In this document: positions 12,638 to 19,365 of the stretch, piece by piece
Position numbering within the stretch: the first letter of the stretch is position 1
Layout of the letters: each line of letters starts with the position of its first letter
NCBI GenBank assembly: GCA_036494715.1
Contig: DASXNY010000106.1
Span: 1 to 26,539 of the forward strand
DNA: 26,539 bases
Direction of reading: 5' to 3'
DNA from: JAICJR01 sp036494715
Lineage (GTDB): Bacteria > Actinomycetota > Thermoleophilia > Solirubrobacterales > Thermoleophilaceae
Notes under the pieces: generated by a model
The model's input: the letters and a program-made list of their open reading frames with translations, nothing else
What the model was told of the DNA's origin: nothing
Databases searched by the model: none
Translations under genes and position numbers: made by a program

Positions 12638-13048
12638 TTATAGCGGTGCGGGCGTGGCCACCTGCGCCAGGCGCATCAGGGAGCGCCTGATCATGTCGCG
12701 CTGCTGATCGAGCCGGAACGCCTCCTTCTCGGGGATGTCCACCAGCACGTCGATCCGCGTGCCGGCGCCGTCGGGCTCGAGCCGCCACTCGAAGCGCAGG
12801 TCGGACACCTGGCACGAGATCACCACGTGGCTGCCCTCGCGAGCTGATTCGAGCAGCTGCGGCATCGGGAAGTCCGGGTAGCCCTCGGGGTAGAGCGTGT
12901 AGGTCTTGCTGCCGCCGCCGTCGTCCTGCATGCCCTCGACGCTGGCGGCTCCCGCCCACCAGTCGGGGAAGCGCGACGGGTCGTAGAGGAGCTTCCAGAC
13001 CTCCTCCGGAGGGGCGTCGCTACGGGCGGTGTCTGCAAATGACGGCAT
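12638..13048 (-). CDS. SRPBCC (START-like) family protein
   Basis: 136-residue single-domain protein of the SRPBCC/polyketide-cyclase-like superfamily, which forms a deep hydrophobic pocket for lipids, polyketides or similar ligands. It opens in the family manner: FADTARSDAPPEEVWKLLYDPSRFPDWWAGAASV. It continues with beta strands (SHVVISCQVSDLRFEWRLEPDGAGTRIDVLVDIP) and ends with the long C-terminal helix (DQQRDMIRRSLMRLAQVA). No catalytic residues can be named. GAGGAG lies four bases before ATG 13048 and directly beyond the stop of the SARP-like regulator, so the two are co-transcribed and probably share a purpose. Confidence 0.82.
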   Translation of the reverse strand: MPSFADTARSDAPPEEVWKLLYDPSRFPDWWAGAASVEGMQDDGGGSKTYTLYPEGYPDFPMPQLLESAREGSHVVISCQVSDLRFEWRLEPDGAGTRIDVLVDIPEKEAFRLDQQRDMIRRSLMRLAQVATPAPL

Positions 13049-13058
13049 GTCTCTCCTC

Positions 13059-16000
13059 TCAGGTCGTCACTGCTTGGAGCTCTTTCAACTCGGCCTCCAC
13101 ACGCTCCAGCTCGAGCGCGGGCTCGACGAGGCCCTGCACGGGCGGGCGACCGAGGTCCACCAGATTTGCCACGTACTCCGCGCCGTCGCCCGTCCGGCCG
13201 GCGCGGCGGCGCCAGCCGTCGGCGGCCTCGCCGAGGCGGCGCTCGGCGAGCGCCCGGTCGCCGCGCCCGAGCGCGATCAGGCCCTGCACGCGGGTGAGGC
13301 GCGGCACGAGAGTGTCTGGGAAGTCCGCCGGGCCGACAGGCTCGAGCGCGGTCTCGCGCAGCTCTGCCTCGGCCTCATCGAGGCGACCCAGGTGAGCGAG
13401 CGCCTCGGCGCGCGCCAGCCGGGTGAGCGGGCGGCTCACCCTCGCGCGGCCGTCGAGCGCGGTGGCGAACAGGCCGGCCGCGAACTCGTACTCGCCGGCC
13501 GCCATCGCCACCTTTGCCAGGTCGTGGTCCGCGGTGGCGACCACCACCTGATCGCCGGCCTGCTCGGCCAGCGAGTGCTCGAGCAGCGCGGCGGAACGGG
13601 CGTCCTCCAGCCGGCCGAGCCTGATCAGGATGTGGGAGCGCGCCGCCAGCAGGTGCACCTGCACGGTGATGAGCCCGAGCCGGTTGAGGATCGCGAGCCC
13701 GCGGTCGGCGAACTCGAGCGCCCGCCCGAAGTCACCTACGGCCGCCGCCGAGCACGACGCGTTGGCCCAGGCCGCGTAGGCCATGTCCGGCCGGCCGGCG
13801 CGCTGCGCCGCCTCGCCCGCGGCTATCAGCAGCCCGAAGCTCTCGACGTACCGGCCCTTGCGGATCAGCGCGTAGGCGCGCGCGTTGGCGGCGTCGTGGG
13901 AGAGGATGTCGCTCGGCCTGCTGCGCCCGAGCACCTCGTGCAGGCGCAGCAGCAGGTCGTCCACGTGGTCCGGGTCGCCCGCCGTCGCCTCCGCCCAGGC
14001 GAACCCGGCCAGCGACTCCGCGCGGAACTCGGGTAGGTCGAGCCCCGCCTCGTCGAGCAGCTCGAGCGTCCGCCGGTAGGAGTCGAGCGACTCCGCCGGG
14101 AAGCACAGCGCCCCGCGCATGTAGCGCCCGCGCACGAGCCAGGCGCCGGCGAGTTCCTGCACATCGGCGTGGTCGATGTCGGCCAGTGCGCGCTCGAACG
14201 CCGTCTCTGCCTTGTCGCGCTCGCCACGCCACGCGGCCACCTCGGCCAGCTCGAGCAGCAGCCGCGGCTCCGGCTCGCCGATCAGCAGCGCCTCCTCGAG
14301 GAAGCTCTGGGCCTCCGCGAGCGCGCCCACCGCGCGGGCGTGCTGCGCGGCGCGGCGCAGGTGTTCCACGGCGGCCGCGTCGCGGTGCGCGAGGCGCAGG
14401 TGGCGCGCCACCTCGGCGGCGCGGTCGGGCGAAGCGGCGTCGTCGAGCGCCCGCGCCAGCGTCTCGTGCAGCCACGCGCGCTCCGGATCCGGTAGCTCGG
14501 CGTAGACGGCCTCCCGTAGCAGCGCATGGCGGTAGCCGATCCGTCCCTCGTGGGCCACGAGCAACCCGCTGTCGATCGCCTCCGTGGCCGCGTGCGGCAG
14601 TCCGCCAAGTGCCAGCGTCTCGATCTCATCCGGCTCGAGCTCCCGCGCGGCCACCGCGGCGAAGGCCGCCAGCGAGCGGGCGTCGGGGGAGAGCGTGGAG
14701 AACGACGCACGCACGGCGCCGCGCAGGCTGGCGGGCAGCGTCCGTTCGCCGCCGGCGAGCGCACGGGCGCTCTCCACGGCGAGCAGCGGGTTGCCCTCGG
14801 CTGCCGACACCACGCGCTCCACGTCGTCGTGGTCGAGCTGCGCCACCGAGTCCACGAGCCGGCCGAGCTCGCCGCGCGGCAGCGGCCCGAGCGCCAGCTC
14901 GAGCCGCAATAGTCCGCGGGCCCTGAGCGCGTGCTCGAGCGCGTCGACCTCGGCGGGCCGCGGCAGGTCGCGGCGCGTGACGATCATCAGGATCGGCAGG
15001 CGGCCGAGGCGGCGGCCCGCGTAGGCCGCGAGCTCGAGGCTGGGCGCGTCCGCCACGTGCACGTCCTCCAAGAGCAGCGCGAGCGGCCGGTCCGCCGCCG
15101 CCCACTCGAGCAGCTCGACGATCGCCTCGAACAGGCGGGCCCGCTCGAGCTCGGGCGAGGCCCCGGCGGCGAGCGTGCCGGCGGCGCCGAAGCGCGCGCC
15201 GAGCTGCGGCGCGAGCCGCGCCACGTCGGCGGGCCAGACAGCGTCGGGCGGCGGGACGGGAAGGTCGCGGCAGAGGTCGCGCAGCAGCTCGGCCCAGAGG
15301 CCGAACGGCGCGCTGCCGCCGAGATCGAGCGCGGCGCAGGCGGCGCTCCGGGCGCCAGCCGATGCAGCGCGCGCGAGCAGTTCAGTCGCCAGGCGCGTCT
15401 TGCCGATGCCGCCCTCGCCACTCAGGCACACCACGCCGCCGGCGCCGCCGGCGGCCTCGCGCCAGGCGCCGAGCAGTCGCCCGAGCTCGGCGTCGCGGCC
15501 CACGAGCGGCGGCCCGGCCAGCGCGGGCCCATCCTCGCGAGTGCCCGCGCGGATCGCATCCGCGAGCTCGCGGGTCTCGCTCGACGGTGACATGCCCAGC
15601 TCGTCGCGGAAGCGCTCGCGCAGCTTGCCGAACACCGCGAGCGCACCCGCGCGATCGCCGGCCTCGGCCAGCAGCTCCATGAGCGTTCGCGCCGCGGCCT
15701 CGGACAGCGGATCGAGCGCGAGCCGCCGCCGCGCCCAGCCGGCGGCGGCGTCGAGGTCGCCCACGGCGCGCGTCTCGGCCGCGAGCCGGGCGAGCGCCTC
15801 GGCCTCGGCCTCGCGCTGCTCGTCGCGCGCGGCCAGTGCCCACTCGTCCTCGAGGCCCGTCAGCAGCTCCCCGGCGCCGCAAAGCGCCAGCGCCTGTTCG
15901 AGCTCGCCCTGCGACCGCAGCCGCTCGAACTCCACGGCGTCGCACCACACGTCCTCGAGCGCGATCGTGTCGCGCGTGCCCACCAGGTGCCCGCCGGCGC

Positions 16001-16232
16001 CCGCCGGAAGCAGCGCGCGCCGCAGCGCCCAGACCGCGCTGCGCAGGCTTGCGCGCGCGCTCGAGTCGAGCACGTCGGGCCAGAAGCGCGCCGCGAGCTC
16101 GCCGCGCGAATGCGGGCCGGGGTGCAGCGCGAGCCAGGCGAGCAGCGTCCATGCGCGGCGGCTCTCCGGGGGCGACAGGCGCTTGCCGTCCGCCTCGACG
16201 GCCAGCTCGCCGAGCAACCTGATCCGGAGCAT
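13059..16232 (-). CDS. Large SARP/BTAD-type transcriptional regulator with AAA ATPase and TPR region
   Basis: 1057 residues. An N-terminal winged helix (about 1-95, MLRIRLLGELAVEADG then RRAWTLLAWLALHPG and the ASLRSAVWALRR helix) is followed by a bacterial transcriptional activator domain (about 98-232). Next comes an AAA/STAND-type ATPase with Walker A GEGGIGKT (272-279) and Walker B LALLLEDVH (384-392). The remaining 600 residues are Ala/Leu/Arg-rich helical repeats of TPR type. Such proteins are activators whose ATPase and repeat parts sense a signal. No C-terminal LuxR helix-turn-helix is seen. I start at ATG 16232, not at the upstream ATG (16355), because the fold begins there and a TANNNT box lies six bases before it. 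It heads the operon with the SRPBCC and 98-residue genes. Its own binding sites are unknown. Confidence 0.86.
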   Translation of the reverse strand: MLRIRLLGELAVEADGKRLSPPESRRAWTLLAWLALHPGPHSRGELAARFWPDVLDSSARASLRSAVWALRRALLPAGAGGHLVGTRDTIALEDVWCDAVEFERLRSQGELEQALALCGAGELLTGLEDEWALAARDEQREAEAEALARLAAETRAVGDLDAAAGWARRRLALDPLSEAAARTLMELLAEAGDRAGALAVFGKLRERFRDELGMSPSSETRELADAIRAGTREDGPALAGPPLVGRDAELGRLLGAWREAAGGAGGVVCLSGEGGIGKTRLATELLARAASAGARSAACAALDLGGSAPFGLWAELLRDLCRDLPVPPPDAVWPADVARLAPQLGARFGAAGTLAAGASPELERARLFEAIVELLEWAAADRPLALLLEDVHVADAPSLELAAYAGRRLGRLPILMIVTRRDLPRPAEVDALEHALRARGLLRLELALGPLPRGELGRLVDSVAQLDHDDVERVVSAAEGNPLLAVESARALAGGERTLPASLRGAVRASFSTLSPDARSLAAFAAVAARELEPDEIETLALGGLPHAATEAIDSGLLVAHEGRIGYRHALLREAVYAELPDPERAWLHETLARALDDAASPDRAAEVARHLRLAHRDAAAVEHLRRAAQHARAVGALAEAQSFLEEALLIGEPEPRLLLELAEVAAWRGERDKAETAFERALADIDHADVQELAGAWLVRGRYMRGALCFPAESLDSYRRTLELLDEAGLDLPEFRAESLAGFAWAEATAGDPDHVDDLLLRLHEVLGRSRPSDILSHDAANARAYALIRKGRYVESFGLLIAAGEAAQRAGRPDMAYAAWANASCSAAAVGDFGRALEFADRGLAILNRLGLITVQVHLLAARSHILIRLGRLEDARSAALLEHSLAEQAGDQVVVATADHDLAKVAMAAGEYEFAAGLFATALDGRARVSRPLTRLARAEALAHLGRLDEAEAELRETALEPVGPADFPDTLVPRLTRVQGLIALGRGDRALAERRLGEAADGWRRRAGRTGDGAEYVANLVDLGRPPVQGLVEPALELERVEAELKELQAVTT

Positions 16233-16238
16233 GTGGCA

Positions 16239-16244
16239 AGCGTA
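16239..16244 (-). promoter_or_regulatory. -10 element (TACGCT) of the SARP-like regulator, leaderless
   Basis: Read on the minus strand, TACGCT ends six bases before ATG 16232 with no Shine-Dalgarno sequence between. It supports the shorter start for the regulator. Confidence 0.5.
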
Positions 16245-16251
16245 ACGTGGC

Positions 16252-16806
16252 CTACGGGACGAGAGGAGTCGCGTAGACCACAAGCTGCTCGCCCTCGAAC
16301 AGCGTCCCGCGCTCCTCGCGCAAGCCGATCTTCTCGGCCACCCGGCGAGATGCAAGGTGGTCCGGAGGGATCAGCGCGACCACCCGTCCAATCCCGAAGC
16401 GCTCGGACGCCAGCCAAGTCACCGCGGCGGCCGCCTCGCTGGCGATCCCCTGGTTCCACTTCCGCTTGTGCACATGCCAGCCGATCTCGGTCTCGGACGC
16501 GTCGTCTAGCTCGACTGGCCTGATGCCGCAGTAGCCGGCGAGGCCCGCGGCCTCAGACGGCTCGATCGCCCAGAAGCCGAAGCCGCAGCGCTCGTACAGC
16601 TCGAGGTTGCGGTCGATCCAGGTAGACGCCTCGGCCCGCGTCTTCGGGCGCTCGTAGAAGCTCATCTGCTGCTCGTCGGCCACCATCGCGGCCAGCTCGT
16701 CGAGGTCGTCGCGGCTGAATTCCCGCAGCCGCAGGCGTTCGGTCACGACGATCGGCGCCCGCGCCCGCACCGCGGGCTGGAGGCTCTTCATCGCGCCCGG
16801 CTCCAT
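16252..16806 (-). CDS. GNAT family acetyltransferase (RimJ/RimL type)
   Basis: Up to 184 residues. An N-acetyltransferase fold with the RimJ/RimL-like opening VVTERLRLREFSRDDLDEL, the core strand WAIEPSEAAGLAGYCGI, and IGWHVHKRKWNQGIASEAAAAV (motif A region, acetyl-CoA loop KRKWNQGIASEA). The ending HLASRRVAEKIGLREERG is the conserved ASxRVxEKxGF-type segment. It would transfer an acetyl group from acetyl-CoA to an unknown amine (protein N-terminus, antibiotic or small molecule). The ATG at 16791 has GGAG nine bases upstream and may be the true start; the ATG at 16806 sits six bases after the VOC stop without such a site. Its 3' end lies next to the SARP promoter. Confidence 0.86.
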   Translation of the reverse strand: MEPGAMKSLQPAVRARAPIVVTERLRLREFSRDDLDELAAMVADEQQMSFYERPKTRAEASTWIDRNLELYERCGFGFWAIEPSEAAGLAGYCGIRPVELDDASETEIGWHVHKRKWNQGIASEAAAAVTWLASERFGIGRVVALIPPDHLASRRVAEKIGLREERGTLFEGEQLVVYATPLVP

Positions 16807-16812
16807 CTGGTT

Positions 16813-16995
16813 CTACGCCGGGAGGTCGCCGAACACGATCGAGCAGCCCGAGCCCGGCGGCGTGAGCTGCACGACGTGCATGTGCTCGTTCCGCGTGTCG
16901 TGATCCAGGTGGAAGCCGACCTGGTCGCGGTAGAAGGCGACCGAGCGGTCGATGTCGCTCACCGGCAGCACCACGACTTCCAGGGTCCAGTCCAT
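16813..16995 (-). pseudogene. Half-length VOC/glyoxalase-like protein (truncated)
   Basis: 60 residues, MDWTLEVVVLPVSDIDRSVAFYRDQVGF then HMHVVQLTPPGSGCSIVFG. This is exactly the first beta-alpha-beta-beta-beta module of the vicinal-oxygen-chelate fold. Single-chain VOC proteins of this type are about 120-135 residues and continue after CSIVFG with a second module; here the frame stops at DLPA-TAG. The second module is not present downstream, where the GNAT gene starts at once. It is therefore probably a deletion remnant, though a homodimer of half-modules is conceivable. TAGTCT ends ten bases before the ATG. Confidence 0.6.
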
Positions 16996-17008
16996 GCCGG
17001 ACCGGAGA

Positions 17009-18247
17009 CTACTTCCAGTTGAGATCCGACTTGCCCGTCTTCTGGTCGAAGAGCACCCAGCGCATCCCCACGATCGAGCCGCCCTTGGGGATCAGATAGG
17101 TGAGGCAGGTGCTGTATGACTCGCCCGGCTTCAGGTGCTTGGGGTCGACCGACGCGCAGCGGCTGAAGTCACCGAAGAAGATGACGGAGGTCTGGGACTG
17201 GCCGCGGTCGTCGACGCCGTCGATGTAGTTCGCCGGTGTGGCCCCCGAGAGGTCACCCGTGCCGATGTTCTTCACCGACACCTTCACGTAGAAGGGCGTC
17301 GAGGTCTTCTGGTCCGCGTCGAGCTGGACGTTCTTGAAGTCGTCGAGCGAGCCGCGCTCGATCGGGCTCGGGGTGAGCTGGATCGTGCTCTTCTTGTGAT
17401 TTGAGGCGTCGTCGTAGGCGATCACCGCGGGCTGGCCCAGCTTCAGCGTGCTGCCGGCCGGGGTCGGCTTCGTGGACGAGCTGCCGCTCGACGCCGGGGC
17501 GGGGGCGGGCGTGGAGGTGGCCGCCGGCGTGGTGGTCGCGGCGGGTGTGGCGCTGGCCGCCGGCGCGCCGGTGGTGGGGACCAAGGGGGTGCTGGTCACG
17601 GGCGCCGACGCCTGCGTGCTGCTGCTGCCGTTGCTGCTCCCGCCGGTGGCGGCGACGATGGCTATCACCACTCCGGCCGCCACGGCCAGTCCGATGACGA
17701 TCAGCGCGGTAGGGCGGCGCCGCTCGGGCTTGGCCGGGCCGGGCGGACCCGGCGGCGGCGATCCGGCCGGCGGCCCAGGCGGCGGCGCGGCCACCGCGCC
17801 AGCGACGGGCTGCGGCTCGGCCGCCGGGGGCGGTGCGGGACGCGCCGGAGGGGGCGGAGGCGCGCTCGCCGCCGGAGTTGCGACCGGGGCGATCACCTCA
17901 GAGCCCGCGGCGGCTGCGGCAGCGGCCGGGCGCTCGCTGATCATGGTGGCCTGCGAGTCCTCGAACTGCAGCGTCGTCTTGCCGATCTTGATCGTGTCCC
18001 CGGGCGCGAGCTGGTGCGGCTCGGAGATCCGGGTGCCGTTGACGAACGTGCCGTTGGTCGAGCCGACGTCCTCGACCATGATGCCGCCGGAGTCCAGCGA
18101 ACTGAAGCGCGCGTGACGGCGCGATAGCTCCGGGTCGTTACCGAGGTTGCCGTTGCCCGTCTCCTCGCGGCCGACCGCGAAGTCGCGATCGACGACGATC
18201 TCCCGTCCGGCAGACGGCCCATCCACCACGCGCAAGGCTCCGGGCAT
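17009..18247 (-). CDS. FHA-domain membrane protein with exported C-terminal domain
   Basis: 412 residues. The N-terminal FHA domain (about 5-95) reads phosphothreonine peptides and keeps the key residues: GR (26-27), SRRH (42-45) and GSTNGTFVNG (62-71, N65). A Pro/Ala-rich linker (about 108-178) leads to basic residues and one transmembrane helix (ALIVIGLAVAAGVVIAIVAA, 181-200). Beyond it are a Ser/Thr/Pro/Ala-rich spacer and a roughly 140-residue beta-rich domain (PFYVKVSVKNIGTGDLSG, then YSTCLTYLIPKGG) similar to DUF4352-like extracellular domains. The topology places FHA inside and the sandwich outside, linking Ser/Thr-kinase signalling to the envelope. No kinase gene is in the window. A leaderless-type TAGTGT sits six bases before the ATG. 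Confidence 0.87.
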   Translation of the reverse strand: MPGALRVVDGPSAGREIVVDRDFAVGREETGNGNLGNDPELSRRHARFSSLDSGGIMVEDVGSTNGTFVNGTRISEPHQLAPGDTIKIGKTTLQFEDSQATMISERPAAAAAAAGSEVIAPVATPAASAPPPPPARPAPPPAAEPQPVAGAVAAPPPGPPAGSPPPGPPGPAKPERRRPTALIVIGLAVAAGVVIAIVAATGGSSNGSSSTQASAPVTSTPLVPTTGAPAASATPAATTTPAATSTPAPAPASSGSSSTKPTPAGSTLKLGQPAVIAYDDASNHKKSTIQLTPSPIERGSLDDFKNVQLDADQKTSTPFYVKVSVKNIGTGDLSGATPANYIDGVDDRGQSQTSVIFFGDFSRCASVDPKHLKPGESYSTCLTYLIPKGGSIVGMRWVLFDQKTGKSDLNWK

Positions 18248-18253
18248 TTACTG

Positions 18254-18259
18254 ACACTA
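18254..18259 (-). promoter_or_regulatory. -10 element (TAGTGT) of the FHA gene, leaderless
   Basis: On the minus strand TAGTGT ends six bases before ATG 18247, with no ribosome binding site in between. Confidence 0.5.
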
Positions 18260-18312
18260 TCCGGCCGGTACCGGCGAGCGCAAGAGGAAAAATGACGGGC
18301 GCGCCAGCGACT

Positions 18313-18340
18313 TTGACGCGCCCTTGACGGTGGCTTGACG
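18313..18340 (+). promoter_or_regulatory. Three TTGACG repeats phased at 11 bp, upstream of the SnoaL-like gene
   Basis: TTGACG occurs at 18313-18318, 18324-18329 and 18335-18340, exactly 11 bp apart, so the three copies lie on the same face of the helix. The last two share the longer core CTTGACGG. TTGACG resembles a -35 box, but no TANNNT element lies 16-19 bp beyond any copy. Direct repeats at 11 bp are the binding pattern of SARP and PhoB/PhoP-type winged-helix activators. The last copy ends 54 bases before the start codon. Confidence 0.5.
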
Positions 18341-18394
18341 GCCCCCGGCGATGCTGGTGGTGGCTTCGCAAACAGACCAAAGGAGACGCAAGCC

Positions 18395-18760
18395 ATGACC
18401 GCCACCCCCACCACCTCGTTCGACCCGCAGACCGTCCGCCGCGCCACCGAGGAGCGCGACGCCGAGGCTCTGCTCGCTCTCTACGCCGACGACGCCCAGA
18501 TCGAGGTCGTCGATTCCGAGCACCAGCCGAGCTCGCCGCAGATCGCGCGCGGCAAGGCCGAGATCGGCGAGCTGCTCCGCGATGTCGCCGGCCGCGACAT
18601 GACCCACAGGGTCGAGGGCCTCGCGCTCGACGGCGACAAGCTCGCCTTCACCGTGCGCTGCGCCTACCCCGACGGCACCCTCGTGCTGTGCATGGCCAGC
18701 GCGCAGATCGAAGACGGCAAGATCGTCCGCCAGACCAATCTGCAGGTCTGGGACGCCTAG
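18395..18760 (+). CDS. SnoaL-like / nuclear transport factor 2-like protein
   Basis: 121 residues of the cone-shaped NTF2/SnoaL-like fold: an opening helix (FDPQTVRRATEERDAEALLALYADDAQIEVVD), a middle segment with GKAEIGELLRDVAGRDMTHRVEGL, and closing strands (KLAFTVRCAYPDGTLVLCMASAQIEDGKIVRQTNLQVWD). Members are small isomerases, cyclases or ligand-binding proteins, often annotated nuclear transport factor 2 family; no active site can be assigned. ATG 18395 is chosen over the upstream ATG 18335 because AGGAG (18381-18385) precedes it by nine bases, one of the few strong ribosome binding sites in the window. The upstream TTGACG triplet suggests regulated expression. Confidence 0.8.
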   Translation: MTATPTTSFDPQTVRRATEERDAEALLALYADDAQIEVVDSEHQPSSPQIARGKAEIGELLRDVAGRDMTHRVEGLALDGDKLAFTVRCAYPDGTLVLCMASAQIEDGKIVRQTNLQVWDA

Positions 18761-18798
18761 CCGGGACTTGACTCAGCACCCGCCACGGGTGTCTACTG

Positions 18799-18840
18799 GG
18801 TGGAGAGCGCCGGCGCTGGCCCGCAACCGCGCTCTCCACC
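18799..18840 (+). other. Perfect 12-bp inverted repeat between SnoaL-like gene and small membrane protein
   Basis: GGTGGAGAGCGC (18799-18810) and GCGCTCTCCACC (18829-18840) match perfectly around an 18-base loop. It lies 38 bases after the SnoaL-like stop and four bases before ATG 18845. There is no T-run. It may be a terminator for the SnoaL-like gene, or a leader hairpin that controls the next gene, since its 5' arm carries a GGAG that would be sequestered. Confidence 0.55.
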
Positions 18841-18844
18841 CTCC

Positions 18845-19030
18845 ATGTTCCGAATGCTTGTCGTACTCACCTCGGTGCTGCTCGTCGTCCAAGGGGCCTA
18901 CGAGCTGTTCGTCCGCCATCAGGCGCTTGGTGCCGTCCTGATCGTGGTGGGCTTCCTGGTCGGCTCGGTCGGCGCCACCGCCGCGCCCTACGTGGCAGAG
19001 CTCGAGCGCCGCCGCAAGGGACGCGGCTAG
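18845..19030 (+). CDS. Small membrane protein (61 residues)
   Basis: No family recognised. Two hydrophobic helices (about residues 2-18, FRMLVVLTSVLLVVQGA, and 28-47, LGAVLIVVGFLVGSVGATAA) end in a basic tail ELERRRKGRG. An upstream GTG at 18800 in the same frame would add 15 residues, but these would be encoded by the inverted repeat and look non-coding (Ala/Gly/Pro/Ser), so I prefer ATG 18845. There is no clear ribosome binding site. The stop shares CTAG (19027-19030) with the stop of the convergent gene. Confidence 0.55.
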   Translation: MFRMLVVLTSVLLVVQGAYELFVRHQALGAVLIVVGFLVGSVGATAAPYVAELERRRKGRG

Positions 19031-19365
19031 CCGCCGAGCTGCCGCCGTAGCGCGTCGAACACCGATTCGCCGTCGCGCTGCTCGATCAGCTTGCGGCGCA
19101 GCCGCCCGGTGTAGCTCTCCATCGAGCCGTCCCCGCGCACGTCCACACCCGCGCGCAGGTGCGACGGCCCGGTCAGCTCGACGCGCCCCACCACCTGCTG
19201 GATCGGCTCGAACTTGCGGATCTTGGCGTCGACCACGTGCGCGTCGGCGTTCTCGGACAGCTCCCGCGCGCACGACTCGACCGAGTCGAGGGCCGCGTGC
19301 AGCGAGTCCGCCGTGCTGTGCTCGACCTTGCCCTCGGTGCGAACGACGAGCTTGTAGGAGCTCAA
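19027..19365 (-). CDS. Unknown 112-residue protein coupled to moaA
   Basis: I do not recognise a family. The sequence begins LSSYKLVVRTEGKVEHSTAD, followed by a helix rich in acidic residues (HAALDSVESCARELSENA), strands with VDAKIRKFEPIQQVVGRVEL, and a C-terminal basic helix (SYTGRLRRKLIEQRDGESVFDALRRQLGG). It looks like a compact soluble alpha/beta protein with no signal peptide or membrane segment. The start is TTG 19365, which overlaps the moaA stop as TTGA, so translation is coupled to moaA. This suggests a role linked to molybdenum cofactor metabolism, or merely shared expression. Confidence 0.68.
   Translation of the reverse strand: MSSYKLVVRTEGKVEHSTADSLHAALDSVESCARELSENADAHVVDAKIRKFEPIQQVVGRVELTGPSHLRAGVDVRGDGSMESYTGRLRRKLIEQRDGESVFDALRRQLGG

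Noticed and set aside
16233..16355. 41-residue N-terminal extension of the SARP-like regulator
   Set aside because: The winged helix begins at MLRIRLLGEL, a TANNNT box precedes that ATG, and the extension overlaps the GNAT gene antisense-style.
17450..17900. Possible repeat array or minisatellite in the FHA gene
   Set aside because: The sequence is simple because it encodes Pro/Ala and Ser/Thr/Pro/Ala linkers. I found no constant unit length beyond codon-level bias.
18335..18394. Longer start for the SnoaL-like protein at ATG 18335
   Set aside because: It would begin inside the last TTGACG repeat, and a strong AGGAG sits nine bases before ATG 18395.
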